From Pseudonocardia sp. CNS-004 (lineage in GTDB: Bacteria > Actinomycetota > Actinomycetes > Mycobacteriales > Pseudonocardiaceae): a stretch of DNA of 38,668 bases. Where the stretch lies: positions 1 to 38,668 of the forward strand of contig MKJV01000131.1 in assembly GCA_001942185.1 (NCBI GenBank), read 5' to 3'. Every line of letters starts with the position of its first letter. The stretch's first letter is position 1. Shown piece by piece: positions 1 to 9,801 of the stretch. The notes under the pieces were generated by a model. It was not told the DNA's origin. It was given only the letters and a program-made list of their open reading frames with translations, and did no database searches. The translations under genes and the position numbers were made by a program.

Positions 1-1
1 G

Positions 2-115
2 CCGAAAGACCTCGTCGCACGGCTGGAACGCCTCGAACGCGACCGCCGCACCACGGCCCTCTGGGACGGCGAAGTCATCCCGCCCGACGACAACGAGGAC
101 CCACCCCCGTTCTGA
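2..115 (+). CDS. C-terminal end of an unidentified protein (partial)
   Basis: Only the last 37 codons are present, read in the second frame and ending in TGA at 113-115. The visible part has a short charged helical stretch (LVARLERLERDRR) followed by an acidic, proline-rich tail ending in DPPPF. The tail is too short to assign a family. The gene runs convergently towards the ABC exporter genes on the other strand. Frame choice rests on the absence of stops and on plausible composition, so confidence is modest. Confidence 0.4.
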   Translation, partial: PKDLVARLERLERDRRTTALWDGEVIPPDDNEDPPPF

Positions 116-356
116 GCCTGAAGAGCGCTGCCACGCGTCGTCGACGACTCTCCGGGGCGCTCGTGCGCGTCCTGGGCGGGTGACCGCCCCCTGCGGTCGT
201 GGTCCTGACCCGGGGCACGTGCGGCCTCGCCTCGCGAAGCACTCGTCGCATCGCCTGCCGGCGGTCTCGGGCCACCCGGCCCGGCCGGTCGACGCGGCCC
301 GCGCATCGAGCAGGAGAGCTGCCGTCCGACCGTGCCCGGACGCGATCATCGGACCG
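116..356. other. Convergent intergenic gap
   Basis: These 241 bases lie between the end of the unknown + strand gene and the end of the exporter operon on the - strand. I see no convincing gene. One GC-rich hairpin (174-189, listed separately) is the only structure noted. Confidence 0.5.
174..189 (+). terminator. Possible terminator hairpin
   Basis: GGGCGG (174-179), a four-base loop and CCGCCC (184-189) form a six-base-pair GC stem about 60 bases after the upstream stop codon. There is no T-tract, so this would be an atypical actinobacterial terminator. A chance hairpin in GC-rich DNA is also possible. Confidence 0.25.
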
Positions 357-2101
357 TCACCCGGGATTCCCGTGCCACGTCCGCCAGAGTGCGGCGTACG
401 CGCCGCCGGCCGCGAGCAGCGCGTCATGGGTGCCGAGCTCGGTGACGCATCCGTCTACGAGCACGGCCACGCGGTCGGCGTCGTGGGCGGTGTGGAGGCG
501 GTGGGCGATCGCGACCACCGTGCGGTCGGCGAGCGCGGCCGCGAGCGCCCGTTCCGTGCTCCGTGCGGTGGCCGGGTCGAGGAGCGCGGTGGCCTCGTCC
601 AGCACCACGGTGTGCGGGTCGGCGAGCACCACACGGGCGAGGGCGAGCTGCTGGGCGACGGCGCCCCCGGGCTGGTGGCCGCCCGGCCCGAGCCGGGTGT
701 CGAGGCCGTCGGGGAGCTCGTCGAGGCGGGCGCGACCTTCGCGAGCGCGGCCCGCAGCGCCTCGTCGCCGGCCGCCGGGTCGGCGAGGAGGAGGTTGTCG
801 CGCACCGTGCCCAGGAACACGTGGTGTTCCTGGGTGACGAGGAGGACGTGGCGGCGCCGGTCCGCCCGGTCGAGACCGGCCACGGGCACCCCGCCCACCG
901 TCACCGAGCCGGTGTGGGGCGTGTCCAGCCCGGCCAGCAGCCTGCCGAGCGTGGACTTGCCCGCGCCGGACGGACCGACGAGAGCGATCCGCTCACCGGG
1001 GCGCAGGGCGAGGTCCACGCCCCGCAGCGCGTCGCCGTCGTGCCCCGGGTAGCGGAAGTACACGTCCCGGACCAGCACGTCCTCCCCGGCCGGCCGGGCC
1101 GGGTGCACCGGGTCCCGCGCGGTGATCTCGGCGAGGCCCTCGGCCCGCGAGAACGCGGCGGTGCCGCTCTGCAGCTGGTCGACGCGCCACAGGATCGTGT
1201 TCAGCGGGGTGGCCAGCTGCGTCATGTAGAGCGCTGCGGCGGCCACGGCGCCGAGCGTCACCGCGCCGTGCGCGAGCAGCGCGCCGCCGGCCAGCAGCAC
1301 CGCGGCCACAGGGAGGACGTGGCAGACGTCCACGGCCGGGAACAGCACGCTGCGCAGCGCGAGCGTGCCCTCCCGGGCGCGCCGGGCCGTCTCGATCGCC
1401 GACCGGCAGGCGCCGACACGGCGCTCCTGCAGGCGCAGCGTCTCCACCGTGCGCGCGCCGGCCGCGGTGGCCGTGAGGACCTCGGCGAGCGCGGCCGCCG
1501 CGGCACCCTCCGCGAGGTACGCGGCGTGGGCCCGGCGCAGGTACCAGCGCGTGGCCCACCCCATCCCGACGAGGCCGACGAGGCCACACACCCCGAGCAA
1601 CGGCGCCACCACCGCGACGCCCGCGAGCAGGAACACCGCCTGGATCGCCGCGACCGCCATGGCGGGCCCGGCGTCGCGCAGGGTGGCGGCCAGCACGGCG
1701 ACGTCGGCGGTGCCGCGGGCGGCGATCTCGCCCGTGCCGGCCCGCTCCACCGCCGCGGTCGGGAGGCCCAGCACCCGCTCGACGTAGCGCTCCCGCACCC
1801 GGGCGAGGGTGCGCTCGCCGAACCGGTGGGCGGCCCACCGGGCCTGGCGGGCCAGCAGGAGCTGGGCCAGCGCGCACGCCACGATGCCCAGCGCCAGCCG
1901 GTCCACGACCTGCGGCCCGCCACCCGCCCGCACCTCGTCGACGATGCGGCCCACGAGCCACGGCCCGGCGACCCCGGCCGCCGCGGCGAGGGCGGAGAGC
2001 ACGACCGTCGCCGCGGCGGCCCCGGCATCGGCGCGCACCAACGCCACAGCGGCCCGGCGGGCGGCGGCCGGGCCGGCGACGGGGAGCGTGGATGGTGTCA
2101 C
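357..2101 (-). CDS. ABC exporter half-transporter with catalytic ATPase site (frame broken once)
   Basis: This is a membrane domain followed by a nucleotide-binding domain, about 581 residues once one lost base near 735 is restored. The NBD has a canonical Walker A (GPSGAGKST), a Q-loop (VTQEHH), Walker B VVLDEATALLD and a switch histidine (AIAHRL). The signature motif, normally LSGGQ, reads PGGAV. It starts with GTG at 2101 inside the GTGA overlap with the upstream half-transporter, so the two are co-translated and very likely form a heterodimer. Lipid, drug or peptide export is typical of the family, but the substrate cannot be told. The frame break falls just before the signature region, and the downstream frame resumes cleanly through to the stop at 357. 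Confidence 0.85.
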
Positions 2102-3800
2102 CGGGCGACCACCGCCGCGTAGCGCGGGTCGGTGAGTAGTTCCTCGTGAGGGCCCGCCGCGGCCACCCGGCCGCCCACCAGCAGGAACACCGGGTCCGCG
2201 TAGGCCAGCAGGAGTGGTGAGGTGGTGGTGACGAGCGTCGTGCGGCCCACGCGTGCGGCGCGCAGCCCGGCTGCCACCGCGGCCTCGGTGTGCGCGTCGA
2301 GCGCCGAGGTGGGCTCGGCGGCGAGCAGCACCTCGGGGTCTGCGGCGAGTGCCCTGGCGAGCCGGACGCGTTGGCGCTGGCCCCCCGACAGGTTGTGGCC
2401 GTCCCCGTCGACGTGGCCGTCGAGGCCACCCGGGAGGCCGTGCACCACGTCGTACGCCGCGGCGGCGTCGACGGCCGTCCGCACGGCCGCCGCGACGCCG
2501 CGGTGGTCCGGGTCGGCCGGGCCGGCGAGCACCTCCCGCAGCGGCCCGGCGAACAGCGCGGCATCGGGATCGGCCACGAGGATCCGCTCCCGGACCCGGG
2601 TGGGCGCGACCGCGTCGAGGCGGTGCCCGTCCCAGGTGACACGGGAGCGGCGATGCCGGCCCCACCGATGCCCGCCCCACCGACGCCGCCGAGCCGTTCG
2701 AGCACTTCGGCGGCGTCCGCGGGCCGCGCGCTGACCAGCGCGGCGAACGCGCCGGGGTGCAGCTCCACACCGGAGTCCGGGTCGCGCAGCACGGCCGGGC
2801 CGCGCGGGCCCTCCGCCCCGGCGGTGGCCTGTGGTGGTGTGGTGAGGAACCGGGCCACCCGGTCGGCCGCCACCCAGCCCCGGCCGATCTGGTGGCCGCC
2901 CTCGATGAGCGCGCCGACGGGGACGGCGAGGAGCGCGACGTAGCCGTACACGGCCAGGAGGTCACCGACCGTCATGGCGCCGGAGGCGGCCGTCCGGGCG
3001 GCGATCCAGGTCACCGCACCGACGAACAGCACCGGGAGCCCGGCGCCGACCGCCTCGATCCAGCTGGTGATCCCTCCGACGCGGTACCCCTCGGCGCGCA
3101 GTGCCCGCGAGGTGTCGCGGTAGCGGCGCGCGACGACGTCCTCGCCGCCGAGGCCGGCCAGCACGCGCAGCCCGCCGACGATGTCGATCAGCCGGGCGGT
3201 GAGCGCACCCTGCTCGGCCCGGTAGACGGACTCGACGGCGCGCAGGCGGGTCAGCAGCGGCGCGACGAGCAGCGCCAGCAGCGGCGCCCCGAGCAGCACG
3301 ACCGTGGCCAGCACCGGCGAGACCAGGCCCATGAGCACGGTCACGACGATGTAGGTGACGAGCGCGCCGACGCTGGGTCCGGCGACGGTGAGCGCGGTGC
3401 TCACCACGAGGACGTCGGTCAGGCCGATGCTCGCGATCTCACCGGTGGTGGTGCGGCCGGGCAGGGCGGCGCCGAGGCGGGTGGCGTGCACGAGCACCGC
3501 GTCCGAGACGCGGAAGGCGGCGTCCATCCGGACCCGCGACATCGTGCGGTGGCGCAGGATGTTCAGGGCGGCGCTCGCGACCCCGGCGACCAGCAGCGCA
3601 CCCGTCCAGCCGGCGAGTGCGGGCCGGCTGCCGGTGGCGAGCCCGTCGTCGACGGCGCGCCCCAGCAGGTAGGGCGTCGCCACCATGCTCGTCATCGACA
3701 GCGTGCCGTACACCGAGCCGGCGGCCACCCGCCCGCGCTGGCGCACGACGAGCCACCACAGCACGCCCCACGCGCCGAGGCGGGCCGGCACGTCGATCAC
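2098..3800 (-). CDS. ABC exporter half-transporter with degenerate ATPase site (frame broken once)
   Basis: This is the first gene of the exporter pair, about 567 residues after restoring one base near 2640. It has a six-helix type membrane domain (roughly residues 15-310) followed by an NBD. The NBD is degenerate where it would bind its own ATP. The Walker A position reads VSARPADAAE rather than GxxGxGKS/T. The Walker B aspartate is replaced (LLAAEPTSALD), and the switch histidine position reads TTTSP. Its signature LSGGQRQR is intact, which complements the partner's defects. GTG start at 3800 is preceded by GAGGAGGG. The degenerate Walker A lies in an unbroken stretch, so it is not a product of the frame break. 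Confidence 0.85.
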
Positions 3801-3828
3801 CGGCCCTCCTCGCGTCGCGCGCTGCGCA

Positions 3829-3864
3829 GATCACCCGGGCGAAGATCACCCCGCGAAGATCACC
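3829..3864. repeat. Three short tandem GATCACC repeats
   Basis: GATCACC occurs at 3829, 3844 and 3858, each inside a 14-15 base unit close to GCGAAGATCACCCC. A fourth copy overlaps the exporter start at 3795. The array fills the 59-base space between the exporter start and the stop codon of the oxidoreductase gene, whose TGA lies in the last unit. It is probably small replication-slippage expansion; no function is evident. Confidence 0.5.
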
Positions 3865-6800
3865 CTGCCAGATCGGCGAGCGCGGTGGCGGCCTTCTCCC
3901 GGAACGCGGCCACCGCGCGGAGCTTGATCTGCTCGTAGCCGCGGATGACCTCGGGCAGGTCCGCGATCTCCGCGACGGCCTCGGCGGTGCCTGCGTCCAG
4001 GTGCTCGAGGGCCTGGCGGACGAGTGCCTGGTACTCGGGCACCAGTGCCCGCTCGACGCGGCGGACCTCGGCGTGCCCGAACGGGTCGAGCGCGGTGCCC
4101 CGCAGGCGGCGGGCGGCGCGCAGCACCCGGAACGCCGGGGCCGCCGAGCGGCGCAGCCGGATCTTGCGGGTCATCCCGAGCGCGCGCAGGACCGGCGGGT
4201 GCAGCATGACCGAGACCGTGGCACCGGGCCCGAACTCCGCGTCGCGACGGGCCTGCTCGGCCGGGTCGAGGTGCAGGCGCGCCACCTCGTACTCGTCCTT
4301 GTAGGCCATGAGCTTGTGCAGCCCGCGGGCGTAGGCGATGGCGATCCGTTCGCCCGCCTCCGCGCCCGCGCGTTCGGTGGCGATCGTGGCCACCCGCTGC
4401 ACCTCCTCGGCGTAGCGGTCGGCGTAGCCGCGGTCCTGGTAGCCGGTGAGGTCGGCGACGCGGGTGGCGAGGACGTCGGCGAACCCGCCGGGCTCGGTGC
4501 CGGCGGCGGGAGGGCACGTGGCCGCCTCGACCGCGGCCGGGTCGGCGACGGCGGCGCGGCCCCAGCGGAACGCGGCGAGGGTCTTCTCGACGCCCGCGCC
4601 GTTGAGCCGGATGGCCTGCTCGATCGCCTCCGCCGCGATCGGGATGCAGCCGTGCTGGTACGCGGCGCCGATCAGCAGCATGTTCGCCGGCATGTGGTCG
4701 CCGAAGAGCGCCTCGGACAGACCCTGCGCGTCGACGTGCAGCGCGGCGTCGGCGCGGGTGGCGGCGGCGATCCGGTCGAGGGCGTCGGCGGGGGAGCCGG
4801 GCACGGGGACGCGCCCGGTGACCATGGCCGCCGTCGGGACGACGGCGGAGCTCACCACCGCGATCGTGTGCCCCGCCCGGGCGGCGTCGAGGTTGGCCGG
4901 GGAGGCGGCGCCGAGCAGGTCGAAGCCGATGAGGACGTCGGCGGTGCCGCGGGAGGCCCGCAGCGCCCCGCGCACGGGCTGCTTGGCGATGCGGACGTCG
5001 CTCACCACGGGGCCGCCCTTCTGGGCCAGCCCGATCTGCTCCAGCCCGGCGGCGTAGCGCCCGTCGAGGAGGGCGGCCATCTGCAGGACCTGCGACACGG
5101 TGACCACGCCCGTGCCGCCGATCCCCGGCATCCGCAGCAGGGTGGTGTCGCCGGTGAGCCTGCTCTCCGGCTCGGGCAGGCCGGTCGGGGGCTCCGGCAC
5201 GGTGCGCGGGCCCGCTCGGCCGGCTCCACCAGCAGGAACGACGGGCAGTCGCCCTTGAGGCAGGACAGGTCGGTGTTGCAGGACGCCTGGTGGATGCGGG
5301 TCTTGCGGCCGAACCCGGTCTCCACCGGCTGCACCGACAGGCAGGTGGAGGCCTGGGCGCAGTCGCCGCACCCCTCGCACACCCGTTCGTTGATCGCGAC
5401 CTTCGCGGTGGGCGTGGGGAGCTTGCCGCGCTTGCGCAGGCGGCGCTCCTCGGCGGCGCACCGGTCGTCGTGGATCAGGACGGTGACACCGTCGACGCCC
5501 GCCAGTTCCCGCTCGGCCGCGGCGAACTCGTCGCGGTGGCGCACGGTGGCGAGCGGGTCGAGGGTGACACCGCGGTAGCCCTCCGGCTCCGCCGTGGTGA
5601 TGACGATGCGCCGCACGCCTTCGACGGCGAGCCAGCGGGTGAGCGCGGGGACGTCGAGCCTGCCTTCGGCGCGCTGGCCGCCGGTCATGGCGACGGCGTC
5701 GTTGTAGAGCAGCTTGTAGGTCATCGTGCGCCCGCGGCGACGGCCGCGCGGATGGCGAGCGAACCGGAGTGGTGGAACGTGCCGTCGCGAGGTTCTGCAC
5801 GAAGTGGCGGTCGGCGGTGAACGGGGCGAGGCCCAGCCACTGCGCGCCTTCGCCGCCCATCTGCGTGAGACCGAGCTGGTGGCCGCGGCCCGCGCCGTCC
5901 AGCGCGATCATCGCGTGGCAGCCGATACCGACGCGACGAGTGTGTCGTCGCCGGTGCGGGTGGAGGTGTTGTGCGGGCAGCCGGAGCAGAAGAACGGGGT
6001 GCGGGCGGCGAGGGGGATCGCGATCCGGGACGGCGGCTTCGGGGTGACCGCTTCCAGCGCCGCGGCGGCGGTGCGGGGCAGCCGGTCGGGGCCGATGCGG
6101 GCCGCGAGGACGCGGGCGACGTCCTCGGAGCCGACGCTGGAGCGGGTGGGCAGCAGCGGGCGGCCGTCGGGGTCGTGGCGCCCGACGACGCGTGGCGCGC
6201 CCGGCCTGCCGTAGAGGGCGGCCTTGAGGTGGTCCTCCAGGAAGGCGACCTTGTCCTCGACGACGAGCACCTCGTCGAGCCCCTCGGTGAGCTCGGCGAG
6301 CGTGCCGGCGTCCACGGGGAACGGCATGGCGAGGGTGATGATCCGCAGCCCGAGCGCCTCCATCGCCGCCTCGTCGAGGCCCAGGTCGTCGAGGGCGCGC
6401 TGCACGACCGCCGCGGTGGTGCCGGACGCGAGCACGCCGAGGCGCGCGTTGCGGGAGCTGAACGCGACGCGGTTGAGCCCGGCCGCCCGCGCGTACGCGC
6501 GGGCGAGGTCGAGCCGGCGGGTCAGGGCGTCGTGCTCGGCGTCGAGGGCGGTGGCGCCGACGAGCACGCGGGGCGGTTCCTCGGCGCGGCCGGGCATCGG
6601 GACGCCGAGGTCGAGCGCGTCGACGTCCACGGTGGCGGCCGCGTCGGCGACGTCGGCCACGATCTTGATCCCGGTCCAGAGCCCGCAGGCGCGCGACATC
6701 GCGACGGCGTGCAGCCCGAGCTCGACGATCTCCGCGACGGACCCGGGCGCGAGCAGCGGCAGGTTCAGGCTCTGCGCCATCGGCTCGCACGAGCTGGGCA

Positions 6801-7261
6801 CGGTGGAGGACTTGCAGGTCGGGTCGTCGCCGATCAGCGCGACCGCGCACCGAGCGCGGTGGTGCCGGCGAGCGTGCCGTGCCGGATGGCGTCCGCGGCA
6901 CGGTCGAGGCCGGGGTTCTTGCCGTACCAGAATCCGGTGACGCCGTCGTGGCGGCGGCCGGGGGCCTGGCGCAGCAGCTGGGTGCCCGCGACCGCGGTGG
7001 CGGCGAGCTCCTCGTTGACGGCCGGCCGGAAGACCACGCCCGCGTCGTCGAGGAACCGTGCGGCGCGGGCCATCTCCTGGTCCAGGCCGGCGAGCGGGGA
7101 CCCTGGTAGCCGCTCACGAACGCGCGGGTGTCCAGTCCGCGAGCGGTGTCGAGCCTGCGTTGCTCCAGGACCATCCGCACGATCGCCTGGATCCCGGTGA
7201 TCAGGACCCGACCGTTGCGGGCGGAGTACTTGTCGTCCAGCGTGACTGTGGTGGGCGGCAC
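3860..7261 (-). CDS. Indolepyruvate ferredoxin oxidoreductase, fused subunits (frame broken about six times)
   Basis: This is a 2-oxoacid:ferredoxin oxidoreductase of the fused indolepyruvate type. It oxidatively decarboxylates aryl or branched 2-oxoacids to acyl-CoA, using TPP and Fe-S clusters. Restoring six bases (near 7100, 6849, 5938, 5784, 5728 and 5206) gives about 1,135 residues, the usual size. The order seen is: N-terminal part with GYQGSPLAGLD; TPP region with FFCSGCPHNTST and GIGCHAMIALDG; a cysteine-rich ferredoxin stretch (CEGCGDCAQASTC, then CNTDLSCLKGDC); a gamma-type domain beginning MPGIGGTGVVTVSQ; and a long C-terminal region. The GTG start at 7261 has GGAGG upstream. The Lrp regulator is divergent, an arrangement that fits amino-acid control. 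Because every segment stays conserved across the breaks, I do not call it a pseudogene. Confidence 0.9.
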   Translation of the reverse strand: MPPTTVTLDDKYSARNGRVLITGIQAIVRMVLEQRRLDTARGLDTRAFVSGYQGPRSPAWTRRWPAPHGSSTTRAWSSGRPSTRSSPPPRSRAPSCCARPPAAATTASPDSGTARTPASTVPRTPSGTARSPAPPRSVRGRADRRRPDLQVLHRAQLVRADGAEPEPAAARARVRRGDRRARAARRRDVARLRALDRDQDRGRRRRRGRHRGRRRARPRRPDARPRRGTAPRARRRHRPRRRARRPDPPARPRPRVRAGGRAQPRRVQLPQRAPRRARVRHHRGGRAARPRRPGPRRGGDGGARAADHHPRHAVPRGRRHARRAHRGARRGARRRGQGRLPGGPPQGRPLRQAGRATRRRAPRPRRPPAAAHPLQRRLRGRRPRPRGPHRPRPAAPHRRRGAGSGHPEAAVPDRDPPRRPHPVLLLRLPAQHLHPHRRRHTRRVGIGCHAMIALDGAGRGHQLGLTQMGGEGAQWLGLAPFTADRHFVQNLATARSTTPVRSPSARPSPRAHDDLQAALQRRRRHDRRPARRRQARRPRAHPLARRRRRAAHRHHHGGAGGLPRCHPRPARHRAPPRRVRRGRAGTGGRRRCHRPDPRRPVRRRGAPPAQARQAPHAHREGRDQRTGVRGVRRLRPGLHLPVGAAGGDRVRPQDPHPPGVLQHRPVLPQGRLPVVPAGGAGRAGPRTVPEPPTGLPEPESRLTGDTTLLRMPGIGGTGVVTVSQVLQMAALLDGRYAAGLEQIGLAQKGGPVVSDVRIAKQPVRGALRASRGTADVLIGFDLLGAASPANLDAARAGHTIAVVSSAVVPTAAMVTGRVPVPGSPADALDRIAAATRADAALHVDAQGLSEALFGDHMPANMLLIGAAYQHGCIPIAAEAIEQAIRLNGAGVEKTLAAFRWGRAAVADPAAVEAATCPPAAGTEPGGFADVLATRVADLTGYQDRGYADRYAEEVQRVATIATERAGAEAGERIAIAYARGLHKLMAYKDEYEVARLHLDPAEQARRDAEFGPGATVSVMLHPPVLRALGMTRKIRLRRSAAPAFRVLRAARRLRGTALDPFGHAEVRRVERALVPEYQALVRQALEHLDAGTAEAVAEIADLPEVIRGYEQIKLRAVAAFREKAATALADLAG

Positions 7262-7337
7262 CGTCGACCTCCGTCAGTGCGAGTAGATGGAGGAGACCCG
7301 GTTCACACCCGTTCGGGCAAGAGCTCGCGCGTCCTCT

Positions 7338-7352
7338 GCGTAGAACACGCAA
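7338..7352. promoter_or_regulatory. Candidate Lrp/AsnC-type dyad
   Basis: TGCGTAGAACACGCA is an inverted repeat with five-base arms (TGCGT/ACGCA). It lies in the only AT-richer patch of the divergent space between the oxidoreductase and the Lrp regulator. Part of it is repeated in inverted form as TTTGCGT at 7389-7395, next to the regulator's ribosome-binding site. Lrp-family proteins commonly bind such dyads near their own gene. The assignment is inferred from position and symmetry only. Confidence 0.45.
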
Positions 7353-7405
7353 ATGAATTGTGCTTGGATCGGTGAACGGTTCCAGTTCTTTGCGTGGAGG
7401 TCCTG

Positions 7406-7840
7406 GTGGTCGACGACACCGACCGGCTGCTCCTCGACCTGCTGCGGACCGACGGCCGCCGGACCTACTCCGAGATGGCCACCGAGGTCGGGCTCTCCGT
7501 CGCCGCGGTGAAGCGGCGGGTCGACCGGCTGCGGGAGGTCGGCGTCATCACCGGCTTCACCGTGCAGGTGGACCACGCGAAGCTCGACCAGGGCGTCGAG
7601 GCGTTCATCGAGCTGCGCTTCCTCGGCACCACCCGGGTGAGCGAGATCGTGCGCTCGGTGTCGAACATCCCGGAGGTCGCCGCGGTCTTCACGATCGCGG
7701 GCGACCCGGACGCGCTGGTGCGGCTGCGCGTGCGCGACCTGGGCCACCTGCAGCAGGTGATCGACACGCTGCGCCGCTCCGGGTCGGTGACCGGCACCCG
7801 CACGCTCATGGTGCTCGGCTCGTGGGAGCGGCGCAGCTGA
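7406..7840 (+). CDS. Lrp/AsnC family transcriptional regulator
   Basis: This intact gene of about 144 residues has an N-terminal winged helix-turn-helix (DRLLLDLLRTDGRRTYSEMA, then VGLSVAAVKRRVDRL) and a C-terminal RAM/ligand-binding domain. Members sense amino acids or related acids and bind DNA as dimers or octamers. It is divergent from the indolepyruvate oxidoreductase, its most likely target. I prefer GTG at 7406 because GGAGG lies five bases upstream. An in-frame GTG at 7394 would add four residues but would overlap that site. Confidence 0.9.
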   Translation: MVDDTDRLLLDLLRTDGRRTYSEMATEVGLSVAAVKRRVDRLREVGVITGFTVQVDHAKLDQGVEAFIELRFLGTTRVSEIVRSVSNIPEVAAVFTIAGDPDALVRLRVRDLGHLQQVIDTLRRSGSVTGTRTLMVLGSWERRS

Positions 7841-7855
7841 CCCGTGAGCCGGCCC

Positions 7856-9053
7856 TCAGGGCCTCTCCGCCCGCAGCACCGTTCGCACCACCGGCCACGG
7901 CCGTCCCGCCTCGGCGAGCACGAGGTCGGCGCGCGAACCGGGGGTGAGGGCGCCGCGGTCGGGGAGGCCGACGGCCTCCGCCGCGCCCGCCGTCACCATC
8001 CGCACGGCGGCGGGCAGGGTCGTGACGTCGTCGGCCGCGAGGAGGAACGCGGCGGCGAGCAGGCCGGCGGGCAGGTAGTCCGACGCGAGCGCGGTCACCA
8101 GGCCGCGGGCGACGAGCTCGCGTGCCGAGGCGTTGCCGGAGTGGGAGCTGCCGCGCAACGCGTTCGGCGCGCCCATCACCACCGGCATCCCGCGCTCGCG
8201 GGCGGCGACCGCGGCGTCGACGGTGGTGGGGAACTCGGCCACGGCGCCGCCGCGGTCGGCGAGGTCCGCGATCTCCTCGCCCGATGCGGGGTCGTGCCCC
8301 AGCAGCCGCACCGCCCCCGCCCGGGCCAGCCCGCCGAGGAACAGCAGCGCCTCGTCCCGGACGTCGCTGTTCGCCTCCCGCGCCGCGGCGAACGCGTCGA
8401 CCTCCGACCGCGCCTGCTCGGCGGAGATGCCGCGGGTGCCCATGATGTAGCGCTCGTAGTAGGTGCGGTCGGCGTACTGGCCCTGCCCGGGTGTGTGGTC
8501 CTCGTGCGAGACCACGGCCGGCCCGTCGAGCACCGCGTCCCGGTCGGCGAGCCGGGCGCGCAGCGCGGCCAGCCCGCCCGCGGAGCGCACGTCGAGCCGG
8601 TGCAGGATCCGGTGGTCGACGGGGCCCTCGCCGCGGTCGGCCACCTGGCGGCACATCTCCAGCGCCACCTCGGCCGACCGGGTCTTGAGCGACCCGTCGC
8701 TCTCCTCGAAGGCGGCACCGTGGAAGACGGTGGTGATCCCGGCGGCGCGCAGCTTGCCCTCGAACGACAGCAGCGCGAACCGCCACGGAACCTCGCGCCC
8801 GGGCGGGGCAGCCGCTCGCGCTCCAGACCGTCGGAATGGACGTCCACGAGGCCGGGCAGGCAGTAGGCGCCACCGCCGTCGACGTCGCGCCCGCCCCGGC
8901 GGGGTGCGGGCCGACCTCGGCGATCCGCCCGCCGCGGACGGCCACCCGGGCGTCGTCCAGCAGCCGGTCGGGCAGCACCGCCCGCACGTGCCCGAGCACG
9001 TAGTCGGCGGGCGGGCGCAGCAGCGGCCAGCGCTCGGTGGCCGGCGCGCTCAC
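7856..9053 (-). CDS. phnM: PhnM, alpha-D-ribose 1-methylphosphonate 5-triphosphate diphosphatase (frame broken twice)
   Basis: This amidohydrolase-fold enzyme removes pyrophosphate from the ribose methylphosphonate triphosphate formed by PhnGHIL, giving the PhnJ substrate. Two restored bases (near 8895 and 8808) give about 399 residues. Recognisable parts are the metal-site motif VDVHSDGLE near the N-terminus, SHEDHTPGQGQY in the middle, FPTTVDAA and MGAPNALRGSSHSGN, and the late ALASDYLPAGLL. It is the last gene of the phosphonate operon. GTG at 9053 has GGGAGG just upstream; GTG at 9071, overlapping the phnL stop, is the alternative. Its 3' end faces the Lrp gene with only 15 bases between the stops. 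Confidence 0.9.
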
Positions 9054-9067
9054 GAGGCCCTCCCGGT

Positions 9068-9799
9068 TCACGCCGCCACCCCCAGCACCTGCGCGGGCGT
9101 GCCCTCCGCGGCGATCCGGCCGTCGCGCAGCTCCACCACCCGGGTGGCGAGGGTGCGCATCGCGTCGGCGTCGTGGAAGACCGCGAGCACGGCGACGCCC
9201 GCGCCGGAGAGGGAGGCGATCAGGTCGAGGGCGCGCTCCCGGTTGGCCGGGTCGAGCGCCGACACCGGCTCGTCCAGCAGCAGGAGCCGGGGCGGGCGCA
9301 CGGTGGCCGCGGCCAGGTTGACGCGCTGGCGCTCCCCGCCCGACAGCACGCCGCAGTCGACGTCCCACAGCGCCTCGTCGAGGGCGAGCCTGCCCAGGGC
9401 GTCGGCGGCGGCGTCGGCGGCGGCGTCGCGGTCCAGACCGCGGCGGCGGGCGACGGCGGCCACCAGCTCGAGCGGCCCGGTGCGCGGCGGGGCGGCGAGG
9501 AACTGCGCCACGTAGCCCAGCTCGCGTCCCCGCAGCCGCGCGAGGGCGCGGTCGGGGAGCGCGGTGAGCTCGACCGGCCCGTCCGGGCCGTGCAGCGTCA
9601 CCGTGCCGGCGTCGGGCAGGTAGGTGCGGTGCACGCAGCGCAGCAGGCTCGACTTGCCCGCCCCGCTCGGCCCGGCCAGCGCGACGTGCTCGCCCGCGGC
9701 GACGTCGAGATCGACGCCGCGCAGCGACACGACCGTGCGGCCGTCGACGGTGTGCAGGGTGAACGACTTCTCGAGGCCTCGTACCTGCAGGACTCTCAT
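9068..9799 (-). CDS. phnL: PhnL, ABC-type ATPase of the C-P lyase pathway
   Basis: This intact 243-residue ABC ATPase belongs to the C-P lyase machinery rather than to a membrane transporter. Walker A is GPSGAGKSS, the signature is LSGGERQR, Walker B is LLLLDEPVSALD and the H-loop reads AVFHD. The N-terminal sequence (VRGLEKSFTLHTVDG) is typical of PhnL, which acts with PhnG, PhnH and PhnI in attaching methylphosphonate to ATP-derived ribose triphosphate. The ATG at 9799 sits five bases after GGAGG. That site lies in the last codons of phnK, so the two genes are tightly coupled. Confidence 0.93.
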   Translation of the reverse strand: MRVLQVRGLEKSFTLHTVDGRTVVSLRGVDLDVAAGEHVALAGPSGAGKSSLLRCVHRTYLPDAGTVTLHGPDGPVELTALPDRALARLRGRELGYVAQFLAAPPRTGPLELVAAVARRRGLDRDAAADAAADALGRLALDEALWDVDCGVLSGGERQRVNLAAATVRPPRLLLLDEPVSALDPANRERALDLIASLSGAGVAVLAVFHDADAMRTLATRVVELRDGRIAAEGTPAQVLGVAA

Positions 9800-9801
9800 G
9801 G

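Noticed and set aside
3829..3864. GATCACC repeats as an integration site or replication iterons
   Set aside because: Only three short imperfect units, no integrase or replication gene nearby, and one unit overlaps a stop codon.
563..6214. Long + strand open frames opposite the exporter and oxidoreductase genes
   Set aside because: They are arginine, glycine and proline rich, match no family I know, and lie antisense to genes with clear motifs.
3860..7261. Oxidoreductase gene as a decayed pseudogene
   Set aside because: All domains and cofactor motifs remain conserved on both sides of each break, and six restored bases give the normal length.
7851..7863. GGCCCT/AGGGCC dyad at the Lrp-phnM convergence as a terminator
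   Set aside because: The centre is a single base, too small for a hairpin loop, and it overlaps the phnM stop codon.
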